Assembly: GCA_963921935.1 (NCBI GenBank)
Contig: OY998175.1
Coordinates: 171,775,262-171,839,261, forward strand
DNA length: 64,000 nucleotides
Reading direction: 5' to 3'
Source of the DNA: Galeruca laticollis
Taxonomy: Eukaryota; Arthropoda; Insecta; Coleoptera; Chrysomelidae
The position numbers and the translations under genes are program-made. This document shows, one piece after another, positions 23,748-36,600 of this stretch. The notes beneath the pieces are model-generated. The model made no database searches. It was not told the DNA's origin and worked only from the letters and a program-made list of their open reading frames with translations. The first letter of the stretch is position 1; the number at the start of each line of letters is the position of its first letter.

Positions 23748-25448
23748 TCAATGAGACGGTTGAGGCTGGTGGAGTGTTACCAGTTTGTTAATATCAGGTT
23801 CCAATTTCGTTAACATCAATCGCAGATCGCCACGTTCAGTGATCTGTAGTCTGTTCCTCTTCTTTGACAGCAAATCAGTTACTGCACTGAATGCACGCTC
23901 AGCCATATAGGACGAAGGAAATGCAATTAACAACTTCTGTACTATTGTCCACAATCCAGGATAGAGAACTGGTATTGGTTTTTGAAGCCAGAACTCTTGA
24001 TATCCACGTTTGAATTTTACTTTCAGTTCTTCGTTAGTTGTGAGTTCTAATAGCTCCTCTTCCAAATTTGATGAGCCTTCAGTATCTGTGTTTGCGAAAG
24101 GATCTATGACCCAACTTGGTATTTCCATGTTTAAAATATCTTGGAAACGCTCTGTAAAATGAAGAACTTCCAAGTGGTGGCAGTAAGTAAGTAAATCTTC
24201 CGGTCTTGCAGACACTGTTGATAATGTGGGAAAATTGTTGTACTCACCTCTACCAAGATTTCTTTTGCAATTGTAGATTAACTAAATTAAATACTTTAAA
24301 CAGGTCCGTCAAATAAGCGATGTCATTTTTTGACGTAATCAGGTTTTCGCGCAATTGTTTGTTTTCTTCAAGAAATTCCAACACTGAGTCAAATAGATTG
24401 AAAAAACGATTCAGACAAACACCTTTAGAGAGCCAACATACTTCTGTGTGCAGCAGCAAGCGATTGTAGTCTTCATCATTTTCATTGCAAAGCTTATGAA
24501 ACAATCAGTCATTCAATGAATTACTTCTAATGATATTGATTGCTTTAATAAAGTTATTGAGGGACGTTCATTTAATTTTTTTCCAACCAAATGCTGGCGG
24601 CGAATAATACAATGTACAGCGAGTACATTTGGCACTGCTTTTCTCAAATGTGCTATAAAACCCTTATGACGCCCGGTCATTGCTGGAGCACCATCAGTAG
24701 CAGCAGACCAAATATTGCTAATAGGAATTTCTTTCTCTTGACAAAATTCTTGCATGATATTAAATATATAATGTTCCTTTGTATCAGATTCCAAATTCTT
24801 AGCAAATAATAACTCTTGATGAATTTTTTCTTCTTTTATAAATCGTACGTATGATGAGAATAGAGCTTCGTTACTTGGTAGAGTTGATTCATCGAGTTGA
24901 ATGGAAAATTTGCAAGTCTTTAGGTAATCGCATAATGATATTTCAACGTCATTTGCCATTTCATCTATTCTTCTTTGCACTGAATTATTACTGAGAGGAA
25001 TTTTTTTAATGATATCAAATGGTGTCTTATGATGGAGAATAGTTTTTAATATCTCTTCGACTGCCGGCAAAATTAATTCCTCGCCAATGGTGTGTGGTTT
25101 ACCTGACTTTGCGATTAACAATGAACCGTTATATGAGGTTCGTAGCCTATCATCGTCTCGTTTAGAAGACGATGCAAAAAGGTTTGATATAGTTGGCTGT
25201 TTTAAATATTGTTTTTCGAGTTCTTGAAAATAGAATATATCTCTGTTCTTCTTATCAGGATGCATTTTATGTAAATGCTCTTGTAGCGTAGAAGGTTTCA
25301 TAGCTTCATTTGAAAAAACTTTTCGGCAAATTAAACAAATAGGTAATGATTTGTTTGTAGAAGATTCCGCAAATCCATATTTTAAATATTCAATACTGTA
25401 TTGCCGGCATTTCTTTTTTAATTTAGAAGTAGATTCAACCATTTTCAT
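23748..25448 (-). pseudogene. hAT transposase (ZBED5/SCAND3-like)
   Basis: It starts at about 25448 with MKMVESTSKLKKKCRQYS. A BED-type finger follows (CLICRKVFSNEAMKPSTLQEH ... H), then the hAT core with QLDESTLPSNEALF (catalytic Asp), AATDGAPAMTGRHKGFIAHL and, after a stop near 24513, LLLHTEVCWLSKG. A further shift near 24240 leads to LLTYCHHLEVLHFTERF and the C-terminal dimerisation domain (FPSSYMAERAFSAVTDLLSKK). It would excise and insert the hAT element. Two or three breaks make it inactive. Confidence 0.92.
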
Positions 25449-25550
25449 ACAAAAATTAAATTCTCAATAGATTTATAGATAGTAATGTTTATGAAATGAC
25501 ACACCACTCACGATTATTTACTACGGCAGAGCTTATGATTCACGACTATA

Positions 25551-25988
25551 CAGGGTGTCCCGGGACTAATGGGAAAAAAGTCAGGAGAGTATAATATGAG
25601 CCAAAATAATGTTAGTACTTCATATAAACTTTTACTATGCAGGCCCTCGTTTTCGAGTTATAGGCCTCCAAAGTTTTAATTTTGAATTTGGTTTTTATTT
25701 TTATTTTTTGTACTAGTTATTTGATCTTCATAAAATTTACGGCAAAGCTATAATGTAAGTGTATGTTTATTTAGGTAAGGTAAACAGATTTACAGTAGTG
25801 CATTGAAGCCAGGGACGGACTACTCGCAATGGTTAGTGATCCAAAAATTTTGCAGGTATGGCACACCCTGTATGAAATTATCGAAATTCACTTCCCCACA
25901 CATTAAGCTAACGAAAAGGTACTCTTGTTGGAATTCGATAAAATAAGCCGTTTGGCTAATATTTACAGTTTTATTAATGCTCTACGTA
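25551..25988 (+). repeat. Left terminal inverted repeat of the mariner element
   Basis: It matches the complement of 27562-27999 nearly throughout, including an internal copy of a CACCCTGTA end-like motif near 25864. Confidence 0.92.
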
Positions 25989-26150
25989 CAAATCTGCCTA
26001 ACTAACTTATTAATACGATGTCCAGAATTTACTTGCTTTTAATCAAAATTACGAACATAACATTATTAAACCATTAAGAAAACCTCAAAAAAACACAAGT
26101 TATAAAACATTAGACTAAAACTAATTCCTAAACAACAACAAAAACTAACG

Positions 26151-27290
26151 TTATTCTAATAAATGTTCAATATGAGCTCCTCCCACTTCCACGCACATTC
26201 TAAGTCTACGAAGGTTGTTTCTTTGCACTTGAAAGAGCAATTTCACACTATTTCTAATAACATTGCAGTGTAGCACAATTCTGTCTATTAAATCTTGCCT
26301 TGTTTGCACAGGTGTTGCGTATACCTTACTTTTGAGATAACCCTAGAGAAAGAAATCCATAGGATTAACGTCTCCTGATCGCGGTGGCCATTGAAAAGGG
26401 CCTCCACAACCAATCCATCTATTAGGAAGCCTTGTGTGTAAATGCTGTCGTACATCAAAACTGAAATGAGGAGGGGCCCCATCATGCATGAACCATAAAT
26501 TCCTACGAGTTTGTAGTAGCACATCATCAAACAGGTTCCATAACTCATTTTGCAAAAAACTCCAAATATCTCTGACCGGTCAAAGTACCGTCAATAAAGT
26601 ATGGCTGTATCAAATTATTGCCAACTATTCCTGCCAAACATTAACCATGAATCTATGCTGGATCCTAGTTTGGATAATGCCATGTAGATTCACATCATTC
26701 CATAAATGCATATTATGAGAATTTATGATTCCATCTCTGGTGAAACCCGGTTCGTTCGTAAAGAGAACGTTACTAATAAATGTGTTGTCTGCTTGTTGTT
26801 GTCGCAGAAACCACTGGCTATACTCAAGTCGAGCAGGATAATCAGCCACTGTCATACGGTGTACTTTTTTCATGTGAAAAGGATATAACAGCTGTTCTTT
26901 TAGGACGCGATGAACAACTGATTTGGAGACGTTATGTTCTCTTGATAATTTTCTAAAACTCGATGGTTCATTATCAACTGCATTTAACAAGTCTTGTTCA
27001 ACTGCCACAGTACGTATGCTTCGTACTGGACCTTCTCCAGCTTTTTCTGGCGAAAATCTTCCTAAAATTTAAAATTTTGTTTTGTATACATGGAAAATTA
27101 CATTTACTTATTCATACCTGTTTCTCGTAACCTGAGATCAATACGCCCAAACATTCGTCTGTCTGGCAATGCTCTGTTTGCAAAATGTTCTTCATAAAGC
27201 CTTTTGGCCTCTAAACAGTTTTGAGAAGCCAGTCCATACATTAGATGTTTATCTGCGTACTCAATAAAAGCCAATTCTGCTATTGTAACT
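26151..27290 (-). pseudogene. Tc1/mariner-superfamily transposase with intron, inactive
   Basis: The visible coding part begins near 27290 (IAELAFIEYADKHLMYG, NRALPDRRMFGRI). It is spliced at ETG|GTATGA near 27120 to an acceptor at about 27063 (GRFSPEKAGEGPVRSI), and enters the helix-turn-helix (SFRKLSREHNVSKSVVHRVL). The first catalytic motif reads VLFTNEPGFTRDG, with Asn where the family has Asp. A frameshift near 26628 and stops follow. FMHDGAPPHF keeps the second Asp and RSGDVNPMDFFL the third. A TAG replaces the next Trp codon. The protein ends GGAHIEHLLE at 26151-26153. It cannot be active. A further 5' exon is possible, because TTTAACAG precedes the first visible codons. Confidence 0.9.
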
Positions 27291-27561
27291 GTTAAATTAA
27301 GGACTTATGAATTATTGACAAGTACTGACTACGAACTATTCTACACAACGTTTGACAACTAATCCTATGGTAACTTGATAAACGGTAAAAACACTTATAA
27401 AAAGTTTTTACCAACTTTCCAATTAATAAGTCGTTAATGTTTTTCATCTTCTGCTATCGTTAAATTATTTTTTTGTAGTACTCTAGGTAAATTTTGGACA
27501 TCTATTAAAAGTTAGTTTTACCTCGTTGTGTACTTATAAAAATGGTGAATGCGTAAACTGG

Positions 27562-27999
27562 TACGTAGTGCATTAATAAAACTGTAAATATTAGCCAAAC
27601 GGCTTATTTTATCGAATTCCAACAAGAGTACCTTTTCGTTAGCTTAATGTGTGGGGAAGTGAATTTCGATAATTTCATACAGGGCGTGCCATACCTGCAA
27701 AATTTTTGGATCACTAACCATAGCGAGTAATCCGTCCCTGGCTTCAATGCACTACTGTAAATCTGTTCACCTTACCAAAATAAACATACACATACATTAT
27801 AGCTTTGCCGTAAATTTTATAAAGATCAAATAACTAGTACAAAAAATACAAATAAAAACCAAATTCAAAATTAAAACTTTGGAGGCCTATAACTCGAAAA
27901 CGAGGGCCTGCATAGTAAAAGTTTATATGAAGTACTAACATTATTTTAGCTCAGATTATACGCTCCTGACTTTTTTCCCATTAGTCCCGGGACACCCTG
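27562..27999 (-). repeat. Right terminal inverted repeat of the mariner element
   Basis: It is the partner of 25551-25988. The last bases CACCCTG precede the TA target duplication. Confidence 0.92.
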
Positions 28000-28649
28000 T
28001 ATATCGCGGCCAAGCACATACAACTAACTAACAAAAAATTCGTAGAGCTTTTGCTTTTATACGTTTCATTTCGTGCGTGATTCAACTTGTCTGTGTGCGA
28101 ACATGTCGAAACATGTTATTTTGTTTAACATCGCGCGTTCGCTTATCAACGTGCGAGGACAAGTCATATACTTCTATTCTGAACTAAAAGAAATTATTAG
28201 TATTATTATTAATGCTAATTTAAAACTGCTTATTAACCCTTATTAAATCATTTTTATTTCACCATTCCTGTTGACTGCTTATTATTTGCTTCTGAATCCG
28301 CTACCGCCCCCCTAAAAAGCTGCAGCGCCCACAGGGGGGCGGTATCGCCCCCGTTGGGAACCAATGGAGTAGACGATTAGACTGTGAGAATTATTGAAAA
28401 CACACAGAAGTAGATTTACAATTTGAATATAGCTCTAATCAGTCTCTGGTTACTTTTTTCAATGAAAGTGTTTTTAAATAATACCAAAATATAATGAAAA
28501 AATGATACAAATTCTAAAAAATTGACAAATATTATTGTTTCGATATTACCAAATATCATTGTCGAAACAGTAAATTTCAATCTATGGTTATTTCTACTAG
28601 GAACTTATGTGCACGAAATTTTTTTTATTAGTAATCAAAACTTTGTGTG

Positions 28650-29615
28650 TGTGTGTGTGTTGGTAGCAATGGCATCAGCTCTCAAAACTTTACAGTAGTT
28701 CTATAAGCTAATTGGTTGGCTTGTGAGCTATTGAGCCCCTATTGGCGTGGTGAGGTCGTCTCCAGTGATATTCAACCATCTTTCAGGTCAGCAGGCCAGT
28801 TTCTTTTGAATCTTTAGTCCGGTTGAGGTTCTAAGAGTGGATGGAGTAGAGGATTGATCTGCAGTTCTAGTCAGTTGCAGTGTTTTGTACTTAGGTCTAC
28901 GATCACTTCTTGTATATAGGGGGTTTTTAAGTCTTCGTGAAGAGTCTGACTTGAAACATACCAGGGGGCGTTTGTTATCATTCGTAAAATTTTGGATTGG
29001 CTTCTTTGGATAATACTTGTATTTGATTTGTTGGCACATCCCCATAGTTGGATACCATACATTCAAATTGCCTTTGTAATGGTTTTGTAGATTAGGAGTT
29101 TGTTTTCCAGGGCCAGTTTTGATTTACTTCCGAGTAACCAGTACAAGTCTTTCATTCTTAAGTCAATTTGTTTACGCTTCTTAAGGATATGTACATTGCA
29201 CGGAAGTCTCGAGTCGAGATGCATTCATAAATATTTAGTGCTGGGAGCTTGTGGAATTTGTGTGTTATTGAGATAAACTGGAGCGCCCTGGTCTCTTAAT
29301 GTAAAAATAACTTGGGCTGATTTTGATTCTCGATTTGTTTAACCATGTCTGTATGTTATTTAATTATTTTTGAAGGATGATGGACGCTGTGGCTGGATTT
29401 TCGTGGGTTGCTAGTATGACGGTATCATCGGCAAAGGTACCCGTGATAATGTCCTTGTTTGTTGGTAATTCAGCTGTGAATAATACATAGAGTAGTGGTC
29501 CAAGAACACTTCCTTGAGGAACACCTGACTATTGGGAAATTGTTGGAAATGCTTTCGTTGACTCTAGTTCTAAATTCTCTGTTACTCAGCTAGGATGTTA
29601 ATAATTTCAAAAAAG
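28650..29615 (-). pseudogene. Jockey-type LINE fragment (RT second half)
   Basis: From about 29600 the minus strand gives GVPQGSVLGPLLY and TGTFADDTVILATHENPA (RT active site FADD). The thumb follows: TYGIQLWG in frame with ANKSNTSIIQRSQSKIL and APWYVSSQTLHEDL. It ends in a short 3' tail with (ACAC)n at 28645-28660. Frames change several times. The piece is 5'-truncated, as is usual for LINEs. Confidence 0.85.
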
Positions 29616-29955
29616 TACACAAAACAAAGTTAATTTTTCAGTACAAGCCCTGAAAAGCAACGAAACGCTATTTTAATCACTATAAAATATGAAAACAATA
29701 CATTTTAACAACAGAAAGTACTGGTTTATTCAGCACGAACAATATGATGCCAGCTCTGTCAGAAATGTTGACCTTCCAATCCAAATGTTTGGTGTTCACC
29801 AATCAGCACATTTTTCCGAAAGTCTCCGTGTCGCACTGCGCATTTTTTTACGCCGGTGACTCTTGAGTATACTATAGTATTTTAAAATCGCCATTTTTAT
29901 GCTTTGAAAGAAAATGCAAAATTTGATTCTACTAAATTAATGTTCATCATTTTAG
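29616..29955. other. Intron end, no element assigned
   Basis: This is the sequence between the Jockey fragment and the plus-strand exon. It ends in the acceptor TTCATCATTTTAG at 29943-29955. Nothing else was recognised. Confidence 0.45.
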
Positions 29956-30120
29956 GTCCGGTGGGCCGATCTGGAGGAACAGAGGAACGTGGAGAAGATG
30001 AAAGCAATTGGATTTGTAGTGGGACATACCGACTGGGATCGAATGATGGATCCAGAAGCAAGTAGGAAAGCTCTCACCCAAACAAAATATATTGAAAATG
30101 TTTCAAGATACAAATATTGA
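29956..30120 (+). CDS. Terminal coding exon, YLPM1/ZAP3-like protein tail
   Basis: A splice acceptor (TTTTAG) precedes 165 bases that read, in phase 0, VRWADLEEQRNVEKMKAIGF, VVGHTDWDRMMDP, QTKYI and RYKY before the TGA at 30118-30120. Codon use is less AT-biased than in the surroundings. The words RVRWADLEE and IGFVVGQTDW are, from memory, a hallmark of the C-terminal end of YLPM1 (ZAP3), a nuclear protein-phosphatase-1-binding protein with a P-loop kinase-like domain. That assignment is recall, not a search. Upstream exons were not found within the window to the left, so the preceding intron is long and transposon-rich or the other exons are off-window. Confidence 0.6.
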   Translation, partial: VRWADLEEQRNVEKMKAIGFVVGHTDWDRMMDPEASRKALTQTKYIENVSRYKY

Positions 30121-30177
30121 TTTTTGTTTAATTTCACTTTTTTTAAGATATGCAATATCAATAATTATTAGACGTTA

Positions 30178-30183
30178 AATAAA
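30178..30183 (+). terminator. Poly(A) signal of the YLPM1-like gene
   Basis: AATAAA lies 58 bp after the stop codon at 30118-30120, within a run with a second overlapping copy (AAATAAAATAAA). Confidence 0.55.
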
Positions 30184-30439
30184 ATAAACGTTTATTTAGA
30201 AAAGGGAAAAAGATTTTTGTTATAATTACCAACCAAAATATAGATTAATTGAAATTTTTGTTTAAAATTTGACCTCATATCACCCACTAAAAAAACAATT
30301 ATGGTAACCAAATTTTAAATTATACAAAAATGACTGTGAAATTTCAGAACAAGTAACACTCTTATAATCTACGTAATGCTGAAGTAAAATATCAACAAGT
30401 GATATATTTATGTGTAAACTTAAATATCGCCACTTTGTT

Positions 30440-30445
30440 TTTATT
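30440..30445 (-). terminator. Candidate poly(A) signal of the angel gene
   Basis: AATAAA on the minus strand begins 6 bases after the stop codon at 30451-30453. It is close but possible. Further ATAAA-like signals follow downstream, so the true site is uncertain. Confidence 0.35.
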
Positions 30446-30450
30446 CGTTG

Positions 30451-30607
30451 TCAGAATTCCAGTTTAAATTTTGCTATCAAAGATAGATGATCAGATCCCA
30501 TAGCACAATTTGGAATTGTAATCCCATTAAATTCTTCTCGCGTTGGCAACCTATATCTTGAAAGTAGTTTTAATTTATTCTCTGTTCCATTCTCACATTT
30601 ATCTTCA
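30451..30607 (-). CDS. angel: angel last coding exon e
   Basis: Acceptor CTTTTTTTAG, then EDKCENGTENKLKLLSRYRL, PTREEFNGITIPN and GSDHLSLIAKFKLEF, with the TGA at 30451-30453. GSDHL holds the catalytic Asp/His pair. Confidence 0.88.
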
Positions 30608-33600
30608 CTAAAAAAAGACAACGTTATACAAACAATATAAACAGTTTATACAATTATGAAAGTAACACTAGCTGGTAAGTATACTACAACCACTAAAGCA
30701 GTCGTTTCCAAACTTTGTGCACTAACACCCACTTTATTGAAAATCTTACCTCTAAAGCCCACCCTCAAATAAAAAAACGAGAATAAACGAATTTCGCATG
30801 TTTTGCATATTCTTTCTCATCTTGAAAATACATTTTTAAGTGTTCTGTAATCAGTTGAATTTTTTCAATGCAACAGCTATTTTTCAAATTCAAAAACATC
30901 AAAATATTCATTTTGACAATTTTTAGTCCATAATTCGATTTTTTTTTATTAAACAAGATTATTTCATCTATTTGAACAAATATATTCATGTGGCTTCCTT
31001 GAAACATCAAAGTTTATTTGACCATAATTTAACAAGTACTTGTACATGTGAACTTAAACTGTACAAACTACGTGCCTAGTAGACAATTTTGTATGAATTT
31101 AGGAATTTAAAGCCGTCGTGATTGAATGTATTTGTGGAAATATTCATGGATTCAGAAAGTGATGATTTTATTAAGTCTGTGGTATTTGTAGTCATGAGTT
31201 GCGGCTACATTTTATTAAACACGAAAAAAAACCAAAAAAAAGAAGGCGGTTAGTAGCTAAATGGTCCCATTAAATATTCCTTTTTCCCCTTAAGGTAAAT
31301 TGTGCTATTACCGGCCCACACAAATTTTAAATTCTTGGATTAGTGTAAATAGTTCGTACTTTATGTAAATTTATCATTTGATAAGGCAAAGGGGGGAGTT
31401 TTCTGTGAATTTCAATTAAACAAAAATAACAATTTATATTTTTAATACCAAAAAAAAATATTTTTTTTAAATTTCCTTTTATTCTATTAAAGTAACGCCG
31501 GCCTAAGCTTAATCTAATACCGGCTTATTACAACATTTTGTGTTTTATGGCGAAAAAATAAACAAAAACTGCAGAAAGTACTTGCCCACCTTGTATATTT
31601 TCAAAAACGTATTTAAAAAAATTATATTTTTCACATTTTGAACATATATGAAATCAGTTATAACTTCCTTCCTTAATTTCAGGAACTGCAAATAGTCCCC
31701 TCTTGTTAATGGGCTGAGGCGGCTCTATTTTGGATATCACTTCATCTATATCATACCATATCACATCTTCATGATGGGGCCATTTCCAATCACTTCCAAT
31801 GTTTTCCATTGCTTTTATGTAATACGATTTTGATTTGCTGTCTTCTATTAAACCAGGGAAACATTTTTCCTCATATTTGAAGATAACGTAGTCCCCTTTT
31901 GTAAAACTAGTAGTTGTATTTTCTGTTTTTTAAGTACTTCGTGATCTAATATTTATAATAATATAATATAATTAACATTATCTGGACTGAAAGGAAATAA
32001 TCCAGTGTATTTAAATGCAGACTGAATTGTACTTTCTTTTAGGCATTCATCAAAGCATTCTTTGACCAAGGCTGAAAAATCGGTTCTTTGGACTTGCTAA
32101 TAGTTATTGTTAATTTTAAATTTATGCGCTATTTTTCGCCATGTGCCTTTTACAGGTCTATAGACAGCAACATCGAGCGACTGGAGGATGTCGAATTTGG
32201 AACTAAAGCCACTAATATAATCCCATGTGTCTTGCAAAATTCGCTTAGTGGCAGCGAAATGTGGCTGGTGTTACCATCCAAGAACAACACGACAGGTTTT
32301 TTTATGTTATTTTTTGATAGCCACTTGTCAAAAACGTTTGTTGCATACTCAAAAAATGCTTCCGTGTTCATCCAGCCTGATTATGTGTATCCTATGCCCC
32401 CCCCCTGAAAAAAATAGATATAAATATAGTAAGTAGGTACCTAAAATATCTCAGATATCTCTCATAATTAATAATATATCACCTGATGGCATTGTTGCAG
32501 GAAGGTGTTTTGGTAGTCTTACATACGGAAACAGTACCATAGGTGGCGCAATATTTCCATCTGCCGACACATTAGCAAGCATAGTCAAGCACTCTTTTTC
32601 ATCGTTGGCTATTCTGCTGTACAACGATTTGGACCCCTTCCTGACAAGGACCTGTTTCTCTTGAAGACATAGAAAAAATGCCGTTTCATCGCAGTTGAAT
32701 ATACGGCTGCCATCTTGTAACACATCCACTATTTGGTTTTCTTGAAAATATCTGTGAACCTTCTTAAACCAGTCCCTAATCTGTTTTTCCATCACGGAAG
32801 AACGAGATTTTGTTAAATTTTGAGACATCCGAAGACAAATATCTTGATGTCTATTGAGAAAATTTTGATACCACTGACAACCAGGAATACCATTTTTGAA
32901 CGGATTTGGCCGCTTCAAATTCTTGACAAGTGCAGCAACTGTTTCCAGTAACTGTTCTTTGGTTACTGGAAATCCTGCGTCTCCCAAATGGTGTATCCAA
33001 GCTACGATCAGATTTTCTTCATCTGAGGTGAGCACTGGCTTTGCGCCACAGTTATCACTCAGATATTTTTTATTCTTTTTGTCTTTTAGGGTACTTTTGG
33101 GTATACCGTATATCTTTGAGGCTTTGTAAGCTGACATACCTTTTGACATTTCCTCCAAGGCATGTTCCTAGTTTTCTTTGGTGTATTTTTGTTTAATTTT
33201 TGGCCGGGTTATTTTCTTAGGTGACATCTTTCTGCAGGAAATAGGTACAAGTAAATAGATTATATTTTTGCAAATTGAGTAAATAAGAAAGTATAAGACT
33301 TATGTTTAAGAAATGAATTCAATGAGAAAGCTTAAGCTTGTAAAAATATTTTGTATAGTACATTTTATACAACAGACTCTTATGATAACTAAGAAACACA
33401 AATTTTAGATCAATATTTTTTTATGGCTGGTAATAGATTTTGATTTTTTTTTGTAAACACTGTTTAAAAGTTCAATATAAGAGGCCTTTAGTCCTATTTC
33501 TATGAAGAAACTTGTGGGCCGGATCTATTTATTTATATTTTTTGAAGTGTATGTCATAGAAATTTAAAAACAAGTTTTTTGTTAAACATATAAAAAATAT

Positions 33601-36600
33601 ATTTGAAACAATCGTAAGTTTTTGCAATTCCGGCTTAAGAAGCCGTAATTTGATCGAGGTCTCAAATATTTATCTAATACCGGCCTATTTTATTTTTTGC
33701 GATTTGCACCTTTTTTTTTCTACAAAAATACTTTATAAAATCTAAAAAATATATTTATTGGACTTTATTAAATCAACCGAAATTAAAAACATATCCAAGA
33801 ATCCCCAATTCTACCATTTTTATTAAAAAACTGGTTGGCCCAAAAATAAATTCATTGACTCTTTTTGTAAACACTCTTTAAAATTGGGTAACATAAAAGT
33901 CGTATTTTTCTTACTTCTTTTAAAAAACGTGTGGGTCGGAAATAGTTTAATATATTTTTTAAAACATAATATGTCACAAAAATCCGAAAACAAAGTTTCC
34001 TATTTCTGTAGAGAAACAGGTGAGCCGGAATTAGTTTTAAATATTTTTCGAATTATATGTTACATAAACTCGGAAAGAAACTTTCTTGTTTTTAGTTGCA
34101 AATGTGTAAAAAAGATGTTTAAAAATAATTGCAATTTTTTGCAATTCTGGCTCAATAAGCCGCAATTAGATTGAGATAAAAAATCTTAGTCAAATACCGG
34201 CCTATTTTATTTTTGCAATTTTCTCCATTTTTTATACAAAATGTATTTTAAAAAATGTGAAAAGTATATTTAATTTATGAATTAAACAAAATCAAAAACA
34301 TTTCTAAACAGCCTTAATTCTAGGAGTTATTGGTCAGAATTACTTAAGAGGTGAAGTCAAATCACTTACCAAATATAGAGCAAATAACAACAGCACTGCA
34401 ATTTTTCGTTGCAAATCTCACTTAAGACTGGCAATTGTTTTAGGCGCGTGCCAGCATCCTCACTTTTTATGCATAATTTGATTGGCGGATAAAGATCCTA
34501 TCATAGAGTGGGTGCCATATTCAGATTCTTTTACGGCAAATATAGATAAATCATGAGTAAAATTGATGTACGTATTTAAGCCGGCATTACCTTACAATTT
34601 TGCATGAGCCGGTAATCACCCATTTTACCTTATATCCATAATAGAAAGTTCTTCAGAAAACTCTAATTGGATACGTTTTCAGGCATCATGGACCTGGTTT
34701 CTATTTTTGTGCAAAACATGAGTGGCTGTCTTATTGTTCTACAATGTGATTATGCTGCCTATGCTCACATACGCGGAGCTCCGTCAAGCTGCCCCCCCCC
34801 CCCGGTTAGATTATTGTTACCAAAATGCTAGCACACATAAAGGGCACCTAGCACAACAATTTTTATAGCTAGCACACCAACAGCTCACAATAAAAATGCT
34901 TTTGAATTCAGGTGGGGCCAGGTTAACGCTTGCCCCCTCTCGGTTGGAATTTTCTCGCCAAAATGCTAGCACAGATAAAGGACACCTAGCACCATTTTTC
35001 ATAGCTAGCACACCAACAGCTTACAATAAAAAAGCTTTTGAATTCGGGTGGGGCCAGGTTAACGCTAGCCCCCCCCCGGTTGGATTTTTTCGCCAAAATG
35101 CTAGCACAGATAAAGGACACCTAACACAACCTAGCACACCATTTTTTATGGCCACCACACCAACAGCTTACAATAAAAAGGAATTCGGGTAGGGCCAGGT
35201 TAACGCTAGCCCCCTCCGGTTGGAATTTTTTCGCCAAAATGCTAGCACAAAGAAAAGACACCTAGCACAAATTTTTTAATAGCTAGTACATCAACAATGC
35301 TTTTGAATTCAGGAGGTGGGGGGCGTCTGCAAAATAATGCTATGTTTTCACGAATTAATGAAAATGTTGATGTATTTGTCCCTAAACATCATTTTCCTAT
35401 AAAAAATGGCCCCTAAACAGATGTTGCCAGATTGTGCGTGATATCTATATTTTCCCATCTAGCAGGGTATTTGATTAATTAATAATTAACTATTATTTAA
35501 TCAATAATTATCTATTTATTTTCAATTAATGCTAAAAAACGAAAGAATACAAAAATCTTTACTTTTCAAAGTAATTTTGTTAAAATAATAGTAATTTTAA
35601 TAAAACAAAATAATTAAATTCAACCATTTAGTCATGGAATCAGAAACAATCCGTGCACGAATAAGTTGCAAATTACGCCACACTATAAAAAAGGCAACGA
35701 CAAACGTTTGCGTACAGACATGTTGGATAAATAAATGTCCAAAAAAGCGAAGCCGTGTGATATGTCCTTTGGACAAAGTTGTGCAATCTGGGAAAGGGCG
35801 GCTGAGATCCCTAAAAATGTTCAAATATATTGAGAATACATGTTTTAAACTGATCGTGGTTCACTGTAGTCCTTATTTAAAAGAAACACTCGAACTTTAT
35901 ATTTAAATTTGCCAGAATATTTATTGCCAAAGTTGATGGTTAATTAACCATTGTAATTATAACATAAATTTTGCATTTCACTATCAGATTTTTTTTAAAT
36001 TCCCAAGTTAACTTAGAACGTGAAGCTTTTAATTCTTAGAGCCGGTTAATCAGAGCTTCAAATATTTCTGTGGCATATCATAAGACACCAACACTACTAT
36101 GTATTTTTCAAAGTTTTTAGTATGTAACTGGCAATGTATGTTTGTTCGGTTGCAATCTTGCAACTCAGTTTTGAAGCAGATATCTTCAACCGATTGATTT
36201 GAAATTCTGTATATACGTCTAGTTTGCTTGCCAATCCATGATTAGGTATGAGACGTCATTCTAAATTCAACATGGCGGATCACCAAAGTTGGCGGACTAA
36301 AGAAAGTGGATTAATTTTTTTGCTTTCTTACAATATGGGTATTAAATGGAAGGCAGCAAAATTGATGACATAGGTATTTTTATTTTTCTAAAAACTAGAT
36401 ATAATCCATCTGAAGTTCTCATCGGACTTTTTAAAAGGGTCGTTAAACCAAGCCTATCGTTAAAATTTGAATCATTTTTATAATGCTGTTTTTATGGGTC
36501 TTAAGAGTAAATAAAATTCTTGTAGGTACATCCAAACTGGCCGAATCAGATGTTTGGGTTAAGAAAGGGTTTCCCAGAGGGCTGATGGTTGTAATAATAT

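Larger units (their letters stand above)
25551..27999 (-). mobile_element. Complete Tc1/mariner-type element with 438-bp TIRs
   Basis: Both ends read CAGGGTGTCCCGGGACTAAT inward and are flanked by TA (25549-25550 and 28000-28001). Inverted repeats span 25551-25988 and 27562-27999 and are well over 90% identical by eye. This suggests recent insertion or gene conversion. One transposase pseudogene lies between them. Confidence 0.93.
23402..28366 (-). mobile_element. hAT element carrying a nested mariner
   Basis: The left end reads CAGTGGTTCCCAACC and the right end, reverse-complemented, reads CATTGGTTCCCAACG. These are typical hAT terminal repeats. G/C-rich subterminal tracts (CGCCCCC at about 23460, GGGGGGCGG at about 28334) are near both ends. 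The transposase pseudogene is on the minus strand. The 8-bp target duplication is no longer clear. The mariner at 25551-27999 lies in its 5' non-coding part. Confidence 0.85.

Noticed and set aside
28645..28665. Microsatellite (GT)n as an independent feature
   Set aside because: It is explained as the 3' tail of the minus-strand Jockey fragment.
35634..35906. 90-codon ORF in the foldback core
   Set aside because: No family resemblance, and a similarly long frame lies antisense. Not supported as a gene.
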